From positions 1 through 14,327 of the forward strand of contig JAIBJH010000063.1 in NCBI GenBank assembly GCA_020029455.1: DNA of 14,327 bases, read 5' to 3'. A program made the position numbers and the translations under genes. The notes under the pieces were generated by a model. The model was not told where the DNA came from and ran no database searches. It worked only from the letters and a program-made list of their open reading frames with translations. Every line of letters starts with the position of its first letter. Positions within the stretch are counted from its first letter, which is position 1. Below are positions 1 to 7,321 of the stretch, piece by piece. The stretch is from Hyphomicrobiales bacterium. GTDB taxonomy: Bacteria; Pseudomonadota; Alphaproteobacteria; Rhizobiales; Aestuariivirgaceae.

Positions 1-1
1 C

Positions 2-604
2 ATGCGCTGGCTGGACAGGCTTGAGGAAACGCTGATTGCAACCCTGATTGCATCGGCAACAATCATCATTTTTGTAGCGGTCTTGCACCGCTATGCCATC
101 AGCATTGACGCTGCGGTTCTGGGTTGGGCGCGGCGCAACGACCATCAGGCAATCTTATCTCTCGCAAAGTCCGTGATCAAGTTCCTGCAAAACATCAACC
201 TCACCTGGGCTCAGGAACTGACGATTTATCTTTTTGTATGGATGGCGAAGTTTGGTGCTGCCTATGGCGTGCGCACCGGCATCCATGTCGGCGTTGACGT
301 GCTGGTAATGCGCCTTTCGCCGCAGCGGCGCAAACCCATTGTTCTCTTCGGCCTGCTCAGTGGCGCGCTCTTCACTTTCACGGTCGGCACACTGGGTGCA
401 ACTTTCGTCTGGGAAATCGCCCACACCGAACAGGTCTCGGCCGATCTCGAACTGCCCATGTGGCTCGTCTATCTCGCCGTGCCGCTCGGTTCATACCTCA
501 TGTGTTTCCGCTTCCTGCAGGTCGCATGGAGTTTCAACCGGACCGGGGAACTGCCCCATCATGACCACGGCCATGTCGATGGCCTCGACGAGGCCGTGAT
601 ATGA
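2..604 (+). CDS. dctQ: TRAP transporter small permease (DctQ family)
   Basis: This is the small membrane subunit of a tripartite ATP-independent periplasmic transporter, which couples solute uptake to an ion gradient in the inner membrane. The 200-residue protein shows four hydrophobic segments (about 11-28, 73-91, 112-134 and 152-170). It carries the DctQ hallmark around residues 69-98: W69 and E72, then a Trp-Met-Ala-Lys-Phe-Gly-Ala-Ala run, then Arg91 and His95. About 30 mostly polar residues (34-64) separate the first helix from this block. The tail is His/Asp-rich (186-193). ATG at base 2 gives a typical DctQ N-terminus, but the upstream signals lie outside the window, so a slightly earlier start cannot be excluded. 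The stop overlaps the dctM start (ATGA), so the two are co-translated. Substrate is unknown; C4-dicarboxylates or other organic acids are the usual TRAP cargo. Confidence 0.93.
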   Translation: MRWLDRLEETLIATLIASATIIIFVAVLHRYAISIDAAVLGWARRNDHQAILSLAKSVIKFLQNINLTWAQELTIYLFVWMAKFGAAYGVRTGIHVGVDVLVMRLSPQRRKPIVLFGLLSGALFTFTVGTLGATFVWEIAHTEQVSADLELPMWLVYLAVPLGSYLMCFRFLQVAWSFNRTGELPHHDHGHVDGLDEAVI

Positions 605-1926
605 CCGCCCTCATCATCTTCAGCCTGCTGCTCGCGCTGATGGTGACAGGCATGCCGATTTCTATTGCCTTAGGCCTCACCGTTCTCACTTTCCTTTTTG
701 CCTTTACGCAAGTTCCCATCGAGTCAGTTGCCCTCAAGCTTTTCACCGGCATTGAAAAGTTCGAGATCATGGCCATTCCGTTCTTCATCCTCGCCGGGAA
801 TTTCCTGACCCATGGCGGCGTTGCCAAACGCATGATCGAATTTGCCAGGACCCTGGTCGGCCATTGGCATGGCGGACTTGGCGTTGCCGGCGTCATCGCC
901 TGCGCGCTCTTTGCGGCAGTCTCAGGATCATCCCCTGCAACTGTTGTCGCTATCGGTTCCATCATTCTTCCCGCCATGGTGAAGCAGGGCTTCCCGAAGA
1001 ACTTCGGCGCAGGTGTCATCACCACATCCGGCGCGCTTGGCATTCTCATTCCGCCATCGATCGTCATGGTGATGTATGTCGTCGCCACGTCCGGCGCGAT
1101 CTATGCAGGTCCCAATGGCGAGCCCGTACAATCAGCGTCGGTCGGCACCCTCTTCATGGCAGGTATAGTCCCCGGCCTCATGCTCGCATCTTTGCTCGCG
1201 GCCACCACATTCTACCGCGCCTGGAAGTTCGGCTATCCCCGTCTGCCCCGCGCCAGCTTTACCGAAAGATGGAAAGCCTTCCGCAATTCCTTCTGGGGAT
1301 TGCTCATGATCGTCATCGTCATGGGCGGCATCTACACCGGCGTTTTCACACCCACCGAAGCCGCGGCCATGAGCGCCGTCTATGCCTTTGTCATCGCTGT
1401 CTATGTCTACAAGGATTTGAAGCTCTCTGACATTCCCCGCATTCTCCTCTCATCGGCGTCCATGAGCGCCATGCTGCTCTACATCATCACCAACGCCGTG
1501 CTGTTTTCCTTCCTCATGGCCCATGAGAACATTCCACAGGCCATGGCGGCTTTAATGACCGACAGCGGCCTTGGCTGGTTCACCTTCCTGCTGCTGGTCA
1601 ATGTTCTTCTGCTCGCTGCCGGGAACTTCATGGAGCCTTCCTCCATCGTCTTGATCCTCGCGCCGATCCTGTTCCCTGTCGCCGTGAAACTCGGCATCGA
1701 TCCAGTCCATTTCGGCATCTTGATTGTGGTCAACATGGAAGTGGGCATGTGCCATCCGCCCGTCGGCCTCAATCTCTATGTGGCAAGCGGCATCACCCGC
1801 ATGGGCATCACTGAACTCACCGTGGCTGTCTGGCCATGGCTGCTCACGATGCTGTTCTTCCTTGGTGTTGTGACCTATTGGCCAGATCTCTCACTTGCAC
1901 TACCAAGAGCCATGGGAATGCTCTAG
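601..1926 (+). CDS. dctM: TRAP transporter large permease (DctM family)
   Basis: This is the large, ion-translocating subunit of the same TRAP transporter as the preceding gene. The 441-residue protein matches the usual DctM length (about 425-440) and is almost entirely hydrophobic, consistent with some 12 membrane segments. Diagnostic family blocks are the Ser-Gly-Ser-Ser-Pro-Ala-Thr stretch at 108-114, running into Gly-Ser-Ile-Ile-Leu-Pro-Ala-Met (119-126), and the Gly-Ala-Leu-Gly-Ile-Leu-Ile-Pro-Pro-Ser block at 144-153. The ATG overlaps the dctQ stop, with GAGG at 590-593 seven bases upstream. The DctP binding protein is not found downstream: the next gene is convergent, so dctP is presumably upstream of the window or elsewhere. 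I see no strong intrinsic terminator in the 40 bases after the stop. Confidence 0.95.
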   Translation: MTALIIFSLLLALMVTGMPISIALGLTVLTFLFAFTQVPIESVALKLFTGIEKFEIMAIPFFILAGNFLTHGGVAKRMIEFARTLVGHWHGGLGVAGVIACALFAAVSGSSPATVVAIGSIILPAMVKQGFPKNFGAGVITTSGALGILIPPSIVMVMYVVATSGAIYAGPNGEPVQSASVGTLFMAGIVPGLMLASLLAATTFYRAWKFGYPRLPRASFTERWKAFRNSFWGLLMIVIVMGGIYTGVFTPTEAAAMSAVYAFVIAVYVYKDLKLSDIPRILLSSASMSAMLLYIITNAVLFSFLMAHENIPQAMAALMTDSGLGWFTFLLLVNVLLLAAGNFMEPSSIVLILAPILFPVAVKLGIDPVHFGILIVVNMEVGMCHPPVGLNLYVASGITRMGITELTVAVWPWLLTMLFFLGVVTYWPDLSLALPRAMGML

Positions 1927-1966
1927 TCAACGGTCTTCCCTAGCAATGAATTCCCCGCCGGATTGC

Positions 1967-2773
1967 CTATCGCGTGGTCGCCGAAATCTCCTTCTGTGCC
2001 TCGATGCTTTGGCGCAGCTGCATGGGCGATACACCATAGGCTGCCGAAAAATGGGCATAGAACTGGCTGGCCGAGCCAAATCCGCTTTCCACCGCAATGG
2101 TGGCGATGGCGGCATCGCTCTCCAGTAACATGCCGCGGGCGCGCAAGAGGCGCATGCGGATGATGAACTGCTTCAACGGCAGAAGCATGGTGCGGCTGAA
2201 CAGCGAAAGGGCATAGTTGGTGTGAAGACCAGTTACTTTGGTGACATCTTCGTTCTTGAGAGGTTCATGGAGATTTTCCAGCACATGCCGCACCATGTCC
2301 ACCACATGGCGCACATGAGGCGTGGGCAATCCTGCTTTGGCCGGCGCATCACGCCAGGGATTTTTCAGGAACGGCAATGGACCAAGACTGACACGGCGGA
2401 ACAGCGCATTGAGTTCCATCTTGACCACATCCAGCCTTTCAGGATCGTTGGTGCGGTAATCCGCATACCAGCGGCGAAATTGCCCGACGGTGCAGAGCTC
2501 CGCCGGAAACTGCACCATTCCGCCTGTCAGCAGTGCCACTTGCAGGTCCGGGATGTGCGGCATGAACAAGAATATGTCGAGCGGGAGGTATATGTTGCAC
2601 AGCTCAGGCTCGATCGATCCCAAGTCTTCCACGGCGACAAGTTGATGCGACACGCCAGCCCAGAACAGCAGGAGTTGATCGGGATCAACCACAATGCGCT
2701 GGCCGTCGACCACATAAATCATGCGCGCATTGCGGATCAAATTGGCTTCGACATGGGATAGCTTTGTCGGCAC
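1967..2773 (-). CDS. AraC/XylS-family transcriptional regulator
   Basis: This is a 268-residue DNA-binding regulator, probably the activator of the divergent ABC-transporter/GH4 operon. The C-terminal AraC domain spans about 155-256. It has a first helix-turn-helix near 174-195 and a second near 222-245, with the typical Ala-Ile-Ala ... Ser-Gly-Phe-Gly-Ser ... Phe ... Phe ... Gly-Val-Ser-Pro pattern. Residues about 10-130 form the ligand-sensing part, probably a cupin-like beta barrel, judged from the alternating hydrophobic strands. The start taken is GTG at 2773, since an in-frame TGA lies four codons upstream. No convincing Shine-Dalgarno precedes it, and ATG at residue 18 is a less likely alternative because it would cut into the sensor domain. 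In S. meliloti the analogous alpha-galactoside locus is controlled by the AraC-type activator AgpT. Orthology is inferred from position and neighbours only. Confidence 0.9.
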   Translation of the reverse strand: MPTKLSHVEANLIRNARMIYVVDGQRIVVDPDQLLLFWAGVSHQLVAVEDLGSIEPELCNIYLPLDIFLFMPHIPDLQVALLTGGMVQFPAELCTVGQFRRWYADYRTNDPERLDVVKMELNALFRRVSLGPLPFLKNPWRDAPAKAGLPTPHVRHVVDMVRHVLENLHEPLKNEDVTKVTGLHTNYALSLFSRTMLLPLKQFIIRMRLLRARGMLLESDAAIATIAVESGFGSASQFYAHFSAAYGVSPMQLRQSIEAQKEISATTR

Positions 2774-2817
2774 GCTGTTTGATCATCGCCGATGCTGCAC
2801 TGCACACCTTAAAATCC

Positions 2818-2844
2818 CGGAATCATTATTCCGTTTTTCGGATT
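2818..2844. promoter_or_regulatory. Candidate operator: CGGAAT inverted repeat plus third half-site
   Basis: CGGAAT (2818-2823), a 4-bp spacer, and ATTCCG (2828-2833) form a perfect 6-4-6 palindrome. After five T residues comes CGGATT (2839-2844), matching the same half-site at five of six positions in inverted orientation. It sits between the divergent regulator and transporter genes, where an operator is expected. AraC proteins usually read direct repeats, whereas short perfect palindromes of this kind are typical of dimeric repressors such as IclR, GntR or LacI types. A regulator other than the adjacent gene product may therefore bind here. The T5 run after the palindrome could also suggest a small terminator, but no transcript is expected to end here. 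Confidence 0.5.
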
Positions 2845-2851
2845 GCCGCAA
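2825..2851 (-). promoter_or_regulatory. Candidate promoter of the AraC-type regulator gene
   Basis: Read on the minus strand, AATAAT (plus coordinates 2825-2830) matches the sigma-70 -10 hexamer at five of six positions. TTGCGG (2846-2851) is a partial -35 with a 15-bp spacer. The -10 lies inside the CGGAAT inverted repeat, so a protein on that palindrome would occlude it. The spacer is short and the -35 weak, so this is a tentative assignment. Confidence 0.3.
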
Positions 2852-2883
2852 GTTTCCCGCGGGCTCAATTCTAGGTTCGCGCG

Positions 2884-2922
2884 AAGTCTACCCACGACTC
2901 TGGCCAGCCAAGTCGCGGGACT
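2884..2922. promoter_or_regulatory. Repeated AAGTC/GACT elements upstream of the transporter operon
   Basis: AAGTC occurs at 2884-2888 and 2910-2914, and the complementary GACT at 2896-2899 and 2919-2922. This gives two successive AGTC...GACT inverted pairs, with the AAGTC copies 26 bp apart. The block lies 42-80 bp before the binding-protein start codon, within reach of its promoter. It could be the recognition site of the divergent AraC-family activator, but the elements are short and chance occurrence is possible. Confidence 0.25.
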
Positions 2923-2950
2923 ACGCGTCCACAAGAACAAGTTTCTGATT

Positions 2951-2956
2951 GGGAGG
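2951..2956 (+). promoter_or_regulatory. Strong ribosome binding site that fixes the binding-protein start
   Basis: GGGAGG lies seven bases before ATG 2964. An in-frame TTG at 2949 would place this sequence inside the coding region and add five residues in front of an otherwise perfect signal peptide, so ATG 2964 is the better start. Confidence 0.8.
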
Positions 2957-2963
2957 ATCACTA

Positions 2964-5030
2964 ATGAAGAAATTTACAACCCTGTATGCCGGCGTGCTGG
3001 CATTGGGTGTGTCTGCCACGGCCGTGCTGGCCGATGGTGCAACGCCTGCTCCACTGCCCGAAGCGCCGAAGTTTGACGCGCAGGGCCAGGTCAACTTCGT
3101 CGGCATCAACGACATTCTCGAATACAAGGCTTTGCCTGAATACAAGGAGCCGGAATTTGTCACCGAATATGTCAAGGCAGGCAAGCTGCCGCCGGTGAAC
3201 GACCGGCTTCCGAAAGAACCGATGGTCTACAAGTCCGGTAACATGAAGGACGGCGTCGGAGTCTATGGGGATGTGATGCGCCATGTAATCGGTGGCAGGC
3301 CTGAAGGCTGGAACTACTGGGCCGGCCAGATCCAGGGTTGGGGCGGCATCGATATTGGTTTGCAAGAATGCCTGACGCGCACTGGCCCCCTCTTCCAGGT
3401 GAAGGCCGATGAGCTGGCCCCGCTGCCCAACGTGGCCAAGTCATGGGAATGGTCAGAAGATGGCAAGCAGCTCACCATGCATCTCATTGAAGGTGCCAAA
3501 TGGTCCGACGGCGATGCTTTCGACGCAGACGACATCATGTACCACTGGGAATTCAACGTCCTTGACCCGGAAGTGAACCCGCTGGGCAACGAAACCCAGG
3601 AAACTTTCGGCAAGGGCTCAAAGCTTGAGAAGGTCGACGCATACACGGTCCGCTGGACCTTCGAGAACGCTTTCCCCACGCAAGTACTTTACTCCATGGC
3701 TTACCCGACATTCTGTCCGGGTCCTTCACACATCCTGGCACCGCAGCACCCGAAGAATTCCAAGAATACCTATGAGCAGTACAAGCAGGCCTTTGGTCCC
3801 TCATACATGGGAATGCCGACCTTGGGTGCCTGGGTGCCCGTGGAGCATCGCCCCGATGATATCGTGGTGCTGCGCCGCAACCCCTACTTCTGGAAAGTGG
3901 ATGAGAGCGGCCAGCAACTGCCTTATCTTAACGAAATGCACTACCGCTTATCGACCTGGGCCGACCGCGACGTGCAGGCCGTGGCCGGAACGGGCGACTT
4001 CTCAAACCTTGAACAGGCCGAAAACTATGTGGAAAGCCTGAAGAAGGCGGCAGACCCCGCATCCCCTGCCCGGCTCGAATTTGGCCAGCGCACCATTGCC
4101 TATTCGCTGCATTTCAACCTCAGCGGCAATGGCTGGGGAAAGCCGGACGAGCGTGGCCAGGCGGTGCGCGAATTGAACCGCAACATACACTTCCGGAAAG
4201 GCGTGACTTCCATGCTGGACCGCCAGCGTCTGGGTGATTCTCTGGTGAAGGGTCCCTTCGCGGCGATCTATCCCGGCGGCATCCATCCGGGCATGAGCTT
4301 CTTCGATGCGGGATCGACCGTCTACTATCCCTACAGTGTCGAAGCCGCAAAAGCGGAATTCGCCCTTGCGGGTCTTGCGGACACGGATGGTGATGGCGTC
4401 CTCAACTACCCCAATAGCGGCAAGAACGTGGAAATCACCATGCTCGTGAACGCCGATTATCAGTCGGACAAGTCGCTGGCGGAAGGCGTGGTTGCGATGG
4501 GTGAGGCTGTGGGCTTGCGCGTCATTCCTAACATCGTCGCAGGCAATGACCGCGAAGCAGCCCGCAAGGCCGGCAACTTCGACTGGCACGTCTGGCGCAA
4601 CGCGTCCGAATTTGTGACAGCTGTCCAGAACACTGAGCGCTTGGCACCAACTGGCCCAAGCACCAGCGACTGGCACAAGGCGCCGGAAGGCGGCGAGGTT
4701 GACCTGCTCGATTTCGAGAAGGAGATGGTCGACGTCGTCAACAAGTTCATTGCCACCAAGGATAACGCCGAGCGCAAGACCTTGATGGCGCAGTACCAGA
4801 AACTGCACACGGAGAATGTCTACACGGCGGGCCTCACCGCCTATCCAGGCGCCTTGATCGTCAACAAGCGCTTCGCCAACGTGGCACCGGGTGCTCCGAT
4901 CTTCATGTTCAACTGGGCTGAAGACAACATCATCCGCGAGCGCGTTTATGTGCCTGCCGATAAGCAGCAGAATTTCGAGCTCTATCCCGGCAAGCTGCCC
5001 GATGTTCCAGGCGGCAAGGGCGTGATGTAG
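2964..5030 (+). CDS. ABC transporter periplasmic substrate-binding protein, OppA/DppA (SBP_bac_5) family, long AgpA-like type
   Basis: This periplasmic receptor delivers solute to the permeases encoded downstream. From ATG 2964 it has 688 residues, starting with a Sec signal peptide: Lys2-Lys3, a hydrophobic core, and probable cleavage after Ala-Val-Leu-Ala (residue 23). The SBP_bac_5 signature lies at about 157-192 and reads Asn-Val-Ala-Lys-Ser-Trp ... Glu-Asp-Gly ... Lys-Trp-Ser-Asp-Gly ... Ala-Asp-Asp. At 688 residues it exceeds classical OppA (about 540) and carries an extra N-terminal region of roughly 100 residues (about 30-130) with Leu-Pro-Pro-Val and Arg-Leu-Pro-Lys-Glu-Pro motifs. 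This fits a subgroup that includes oligosaccharide-associated receptors such as S. meliloti AgpA. The two adjacent GH4 genes favour an alpha-glycoside over a peptide as cargo; that is inference. A stem-loop cluster follows the stop. Confidence 0.9.
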   Translation: MKKFTTLYAGVLALGVSATAVLADGATPAPLPEAPKFDAQGQVNFVGINDILEYKALPEYKEPEFVTEYVKAGKLPPVNDRLPKEPMVYKSGNMKDGVGVYGDVMRHVIGGRPEGWNYWAGQIQGWGGIDIGLQECLTRTGPLFQVKADELAPLPNVAKSWEWSEDGKQLTMHLIEGAKWSDGDAFDADDIMYHWEFNVLDPEVNPLGNETQETFGKGSKLEKVDAYTVRWTFENAFPTQVLYSMAYPTFCPGPSHILAPQHPKNSKNTYEQYKQAFGPSYMGMPTLGAWVPVEHRPDDIVVLRRNPYFWKVDESGQQLPYLNEMHYRLSTWADRDVQAVAGTGDFSNLEQAENYVESLKKAADPASPARLEFGQRTIAYSLHFNLSGNGWGKPDERGQAVRELNRNIHFRKGVTSMLDRQRLGDSLVKGPFAAIYPGGIHPGMSFFDAGSTVYYPYSVEAAKAEFALAGLADTDGDGVLNYPNSGKNVEITMLVNADYQSDKSLAEGVVAMGEAVGLRVIPNIVAGNDREAARKAGNFDWHVWRNASEFVTAVQNTERLAPTGPSTSDWHKAPEGGEVDLLDFEKEMVDVVNKFIATKDNAERKTLMAQYQKLHTENVYTAGLTAYPGALIVNKRFANVAPGAPIFMFNWAEDNIIRERVYVPADKQQNFELYPGKLPDVPGGKGVM

Positions 5031-5046
5031 TTAAATCAAATGCTCA

Positions 5047-5072
5047 CCCCTCCCCAATTTCTCGGGGAGGGG
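5047..5072 (+). terminator. Stem-loop 1 after the binding-protein gene (attenuator or mRNA 3'-end protector)
   Basis: A 9-bp perfect GC stem (CCCCTCCCC, 5047-5055, with GGGGAGGGG, 5064-5072) surrounds an 8-nt loop, starting 16 bases after the stop codon. No U-run follows, so it is not a classical intrinsic terminator. It more likely stabilises the upstream message or only partly attenuates read-through. Confidence 0.5.
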
Positions 5073-5079
5073 GCGGGGG

Positions 5080-5104
5080 GTGGGGCCTACCAACTCGGCC
5101 CCAC
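5080..5104. repeat. Stem-loop 2
   Basis: GTGGGGCC (5080-5087) and GGCCCCAC (5097-5104) form a perfect 8-bp stem around a 9-nt loop. It is the central structure of the three-hairpin block. Confidence 0.55.
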
Positions 5105-5112
5105 TCCTGCCT

Positions 5113-5131
5113 CTTCCCGTGAGACGGGAAG
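5113..5131 (+). terminator. Stem-loop 3 with a trailing T6 run
   Basis: CTTCCCGT (5113-5120) and ACGGGAAG (5124-5131) form a perfect 8-bp stem with a 3-nt loop. A run of six T (5140-5145) follows after 8 bases. The gap between stem and T-run makes it a weak intrinsic terminator at best. It ends 27 bases before the permease start, so it could also influence translation initiation. Confidence 0.4.
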
Positions 5132-5158
5132 GAATGAGATTTTTTAGAACGGCTTTTC

Positions 5159-6163
5159 ATGCTCCGCTTCCTCACATTCCGCGTCCTTGCAGCCATTCCG
5201 GTGCTGCTTGCCATGAGCGTGATCATCTTCACGATCATCCAGGCGCCGCCAGGCGACTACGCAGATTACGTGCGCAACCAGATGCTTTTTCAGGCCAACG
5301 CCTCAACTGCTGCGGCCGACGCCGCGGCCGAAAAATTCCGCGAACTATATGGGCTTAACGATCCGCTTATCGCGCAATATTTCCGCTGGATTGGCGGCTT
5401 CTTCGTCGGCGACTTGGGCCACAGCTTCTTCTACAATCGTCCCATACTTGATGTGGTGGCTGACAGGCTCCCGCCCACCATCGCCATTGCCCTCACCTGT
5501 CATTTCCTCGCCTCCGTCCTAGGGATCGGCTTCGGCATCCTCGCCGCGCGCAATCAGTATGGCTGGGGCGACACGATACTTTCGATCATCTCATTCCTGG
5601 GCATGACCATTCCGCGCTTTCTGATGGCGCTGATCATCCTTTACATCCTCGCCTTCAAGCTCAATGTGCAGGAACTGGGCTCCTTCTATTCCACCGCCTA
5701 TGGCGGTCAGCCCATGTCTCTCGCCAAATTCTGGAACCTGGTGCAGCACATCTGGCCGGTCATTGCCGTGGCCACCATTGGCGGGCTCGCCTACAACATG
5801 CGCGTGATGCGAGCCAATCTGCTCGACACGCTGAACGCGCAATATGTAGAAACGGCACGCGCCAAAGGCATGGGCGAGGCTGGCGTGGTGCTGAAGCACG
5901 CGGTTCCCAATGCCCTGCATCCGCTGGTGGCCTATCAGGGCGTGGTTCTGCCCTACATGCTGGCAGGCGAAATCGAAGTCGCCATCATTTTCTCTTTGCC
6001 AACCATTGGCCCGGCCATTGTCGACTCCATGAGGCGTGGCGACGTCATGGTCACGGGCACGATACTCATGGTCTTGGGAGCAACGCTGATTATAGGCAAC
6101 ATCATCGCCGACTTACTGCTGGCCTGGATGGATCCGCGCGTCAGGCTGGGAGGCGAAGCATGA
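5159..6163 (+). CDS. ABC transporter permease, DppB/OppB family
   Basis: This is the first inner-membrane permease of the importer, 334 residues long. The N-terminus (Leu-Arg-Phe-Leu ... Arg-Val-Leu-Ala-Ala-Ile-Pro-Val-Leu) and the following Pro-Gly-Asp (31-33) are typical of the DppB family. About six hydrophobic segments are visible. The cytoplasmic EAA coupling motif lies at 229-252 (Tyr-Val-Glu-Thr-Ala-Arg-Ala-Lys-Gly ... His-Ala-Val-Pro-Asn). The start ATG at 5159 lacks an evident Shine-Dalgarno: the nearest purine-rich stretch, GGAATGAG (5131-5138), is about 20 bases away. Initiation may therefore be weak, as expected if permease is made in lower amounts than the binding protein. The stop overlaps the next start (ATGA). 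Confidence 0.93.
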   Translation: MLRFLTFRVLAAIPVLLAMSVIIFTIIQAPPGDYADYVRNQMLFQANASTAAADAAAEKFRELYGLNDPLIAQYFRWIGGFFVGDLGHSFFYNRPILDVVADRLPPTIAIALTCHFLASVLGIGFGILAARNQYGWGDTILSIISFLGMTIPRFLMALIILYILAFKLNVQELGSFYSTAYGGQPMSLAKFWNLVQHIWPVIAVATIGGLAYNMRVMRANLLDTLNAQYVETARAKGMGEAGVVLKHAVPNALHPLVAYQGVVLPYMLAGEIEVAIIFSLPTIGPAIVDSMRRGDVMVTGTILMVLGATLIIGNIIADLLLAWMDPRVRLGGEA

Positions 6164-7314
6164 CCCAGCACGACCTCTTGGCCCCTTATGTCAAAGATGA
6201 AGATGCTGCCTACCTCGACACAACGCCAGGTGCATCCCGCTTTGCCCACAGCGAAAGCTATCTCACACTGGTCTGGCGCAAATTCAGGCGCTCGGTCACC
6301 GGCATGATCGGCCTGGTGTTGGTTGGCTTCTTGGCATTCACGGCGATTTTCGCGGATTTCGTGGCGCCGGTGCAACCCAAACAGGCTCTCATCGCCTTCG
6401 CGCCACCCGACAAAGTAAGTTTCTTCAGCAAGGAAGGATTTTCACTGAGGCCCGTCACCTTTCCCATGAAGGAAGGAACGGAGCTTGATCCAATCACCTT
6501 TCAGCCCATCATCGGGCCTGACTATGATAGCCCGCGCCCGATCAGGTTTTTTGTGGAAGGTTACGACTACAAGCTGCTCGGCCTGATACCCGCCAACACT
6601 CATCTCTTTGGAACGGGGGATGGCAAGCCCTTCCACCTCCTGGGGACTGACAAGCTGGGGCGCGACATCTTCTCGCGCGGCGTGGTTGGTTCCAGGCTGT
6701 CGCTTGCCATCGCGCTGACCACCGTTGCATTCATCACCATTGTCGGCACATCCATCGGGATCATATCGGGCTACAAGGGTGGACGGTTCGACAACTGGGT
6801 GCAGCGCGTTGTCGAAGTGGTTCTCGCCTTTCCGCAACTGCCTCTCTATTTGACGCTGGCCACGCTCATTCCCGTAACGGCGCCCACCAGCGTCTTCCTG
6901 GCCTTCGTCGTGTTGGTGATGGCGGCGCTCGGCTGGGCCCAGCTCTCGCGCGAAGTACGCGGCAAGACATTGGCCCTTGCCCGCATTGAATATGTACGCG
7001 CCGCGCAGGCCGTGGGTGCTTCCGACAATCGCATCATCTTCCGCCACATCCTGCCCAATGTACTCTCCCATGTGATTGTCGCTGTCACCATCGGCATCCC
7101 TACCATCATCCTGCTCGAGTCATTTCTGGGATTTCTGGGTTTTGCCGTGAAACCGCCGCTCATTTCTTGGGGGCTCATGCTGCAGGACACAGGCAATTTC
7201 TCCGTGCTTGGATCATACCCATGGATTCTGTCTCCTGTGGGTTTTGTTCTTCTCGCTGTCTTTGCCTTCAATGCATTGGGTGATGGCCTGCGTGACGCCA
7301 TCGACCCCTACTGA
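6160..7314 (+). CDS. ABC transporter permease, DppC/OppC family
   Basis: This is the second permease of the importer, 384 residues long. A cytoplasmic N-terminus of about 45 residues precedes the first membrane helix (about 48-66). An unusually long extracytoplasmic stretch follows (about 70-160), leading into the family signature Leu-Leu-Gly-Thr-Asp-Lys-Leu-Gly-Arg-Asp-Ile (160-170). The transport domain with five further hydrophobic segments follows. The EAA coupling motif begins near residue 277 (Glu-Tyr-Val-Arg-Ala-Ala-Gln-Ala-Val-Gly) and ends with His-Ile-Leu-Pro-Asn (296-300). At 384 residues it is longer than the usual 300 or so because of the periplasmic insertion, which could match the enlarged binding protein. 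Translation is coupled to the upstream permease by ATGA, with GGGAGG at 6148-6153. Confidence 0.93.
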   Translation: MTQHDLLAPYVKDEDAAYLDTTPGASRFAHSESYLTLVWRKFRRSVTGMIGLVLVGFLAFTAIFADFVAPVQPKQALIAFAPPDKVSFFSKEGFSLRPVTFPMKEGTELDPITFQPIIGPDYDSPRPIRFFVEGYDYKLLGLIPANTHLFGTGDGKPFHLLGTDKLGRDIFSRGVVGSRLSLAIALTTVAFITIVGTSIGIISGYKGGRFDNWVQRVVEVVLAFPQLPLYLTLATLIPVTAPTSVFLAFVVLVMAALGWAQLSREVRGKTLALARIEYVRAAQAVGASDNRIIFRHILPNVLSHVIVAVTIGIPTIILLESFLGFLGFAVKPPLISWGLMLQDTGNFSVLGSYPWILSPVGFVLLAVFAFNALGDGLRDAIDPY

Positions 7315-7321
7315 GGACGCG

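Larger units (their letters stand above)
5043..5138. repeat. Cluster of three perfect stem-loops, possible dispersed intergenic palindromic element
   Basis: Most of the 128-bp gap between the binding-protein and first permease genes is occupied by three consecutive perfect inverted repeats. CTCA at 5043-5046 is matched by TGAG at 5135-5138, so the whole block is itself weakly palindromic. The C/G-run composition differs from the flanking genes and resembles the compact palindromic elements scattered between genes in many alphaproteobacterial genomes. Copy number cannot be judged from one window. Such structures often protect upstream mRNA from 3' exonucleases, which would raise binding protein over permease. 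Confidence 0.55.

Noticed and set aside
1927..1966. Bidirectional terminator between the convergent dctM and AraC-type genes
   Set aside because: No stem of useful length or T-run is visible in these 40 bases.
2222..2761. 179-codon plus-strand frame opposite the AraC-type regulator
   Set aside because: The minus-strand frame has an unmistakable AraC domain; the His/Arg-rich plus-strand translation has none.
4375..4420. Asp-Thr-Asp-Gly-Asp-Gly motif in the binding protein as a calcium-binding EF-hand/dockerin insertion
   Set aside because: A Asp-Gly-Asp-Gly turn at this place is common in OppA-family receptors, so it is not evidence of a cellulosome-like or fused domain.
4002..4808. 268-codon minus-strand frame opposite the binding-protein gene
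   Set aside because: It lies wholly inside a well-supported plus-strand gene, shows no family motif and has no promoter or ribosome-binding site context.
7208..7321. Longer N-terminus for the ATPase gene starting inside the preceding permease gene
   Set aside because: The extra 38 residues are an out-of-frame reading of the permease C-terminus; ATG 7322 has its own ribosome-binding site and gives a normal family start.
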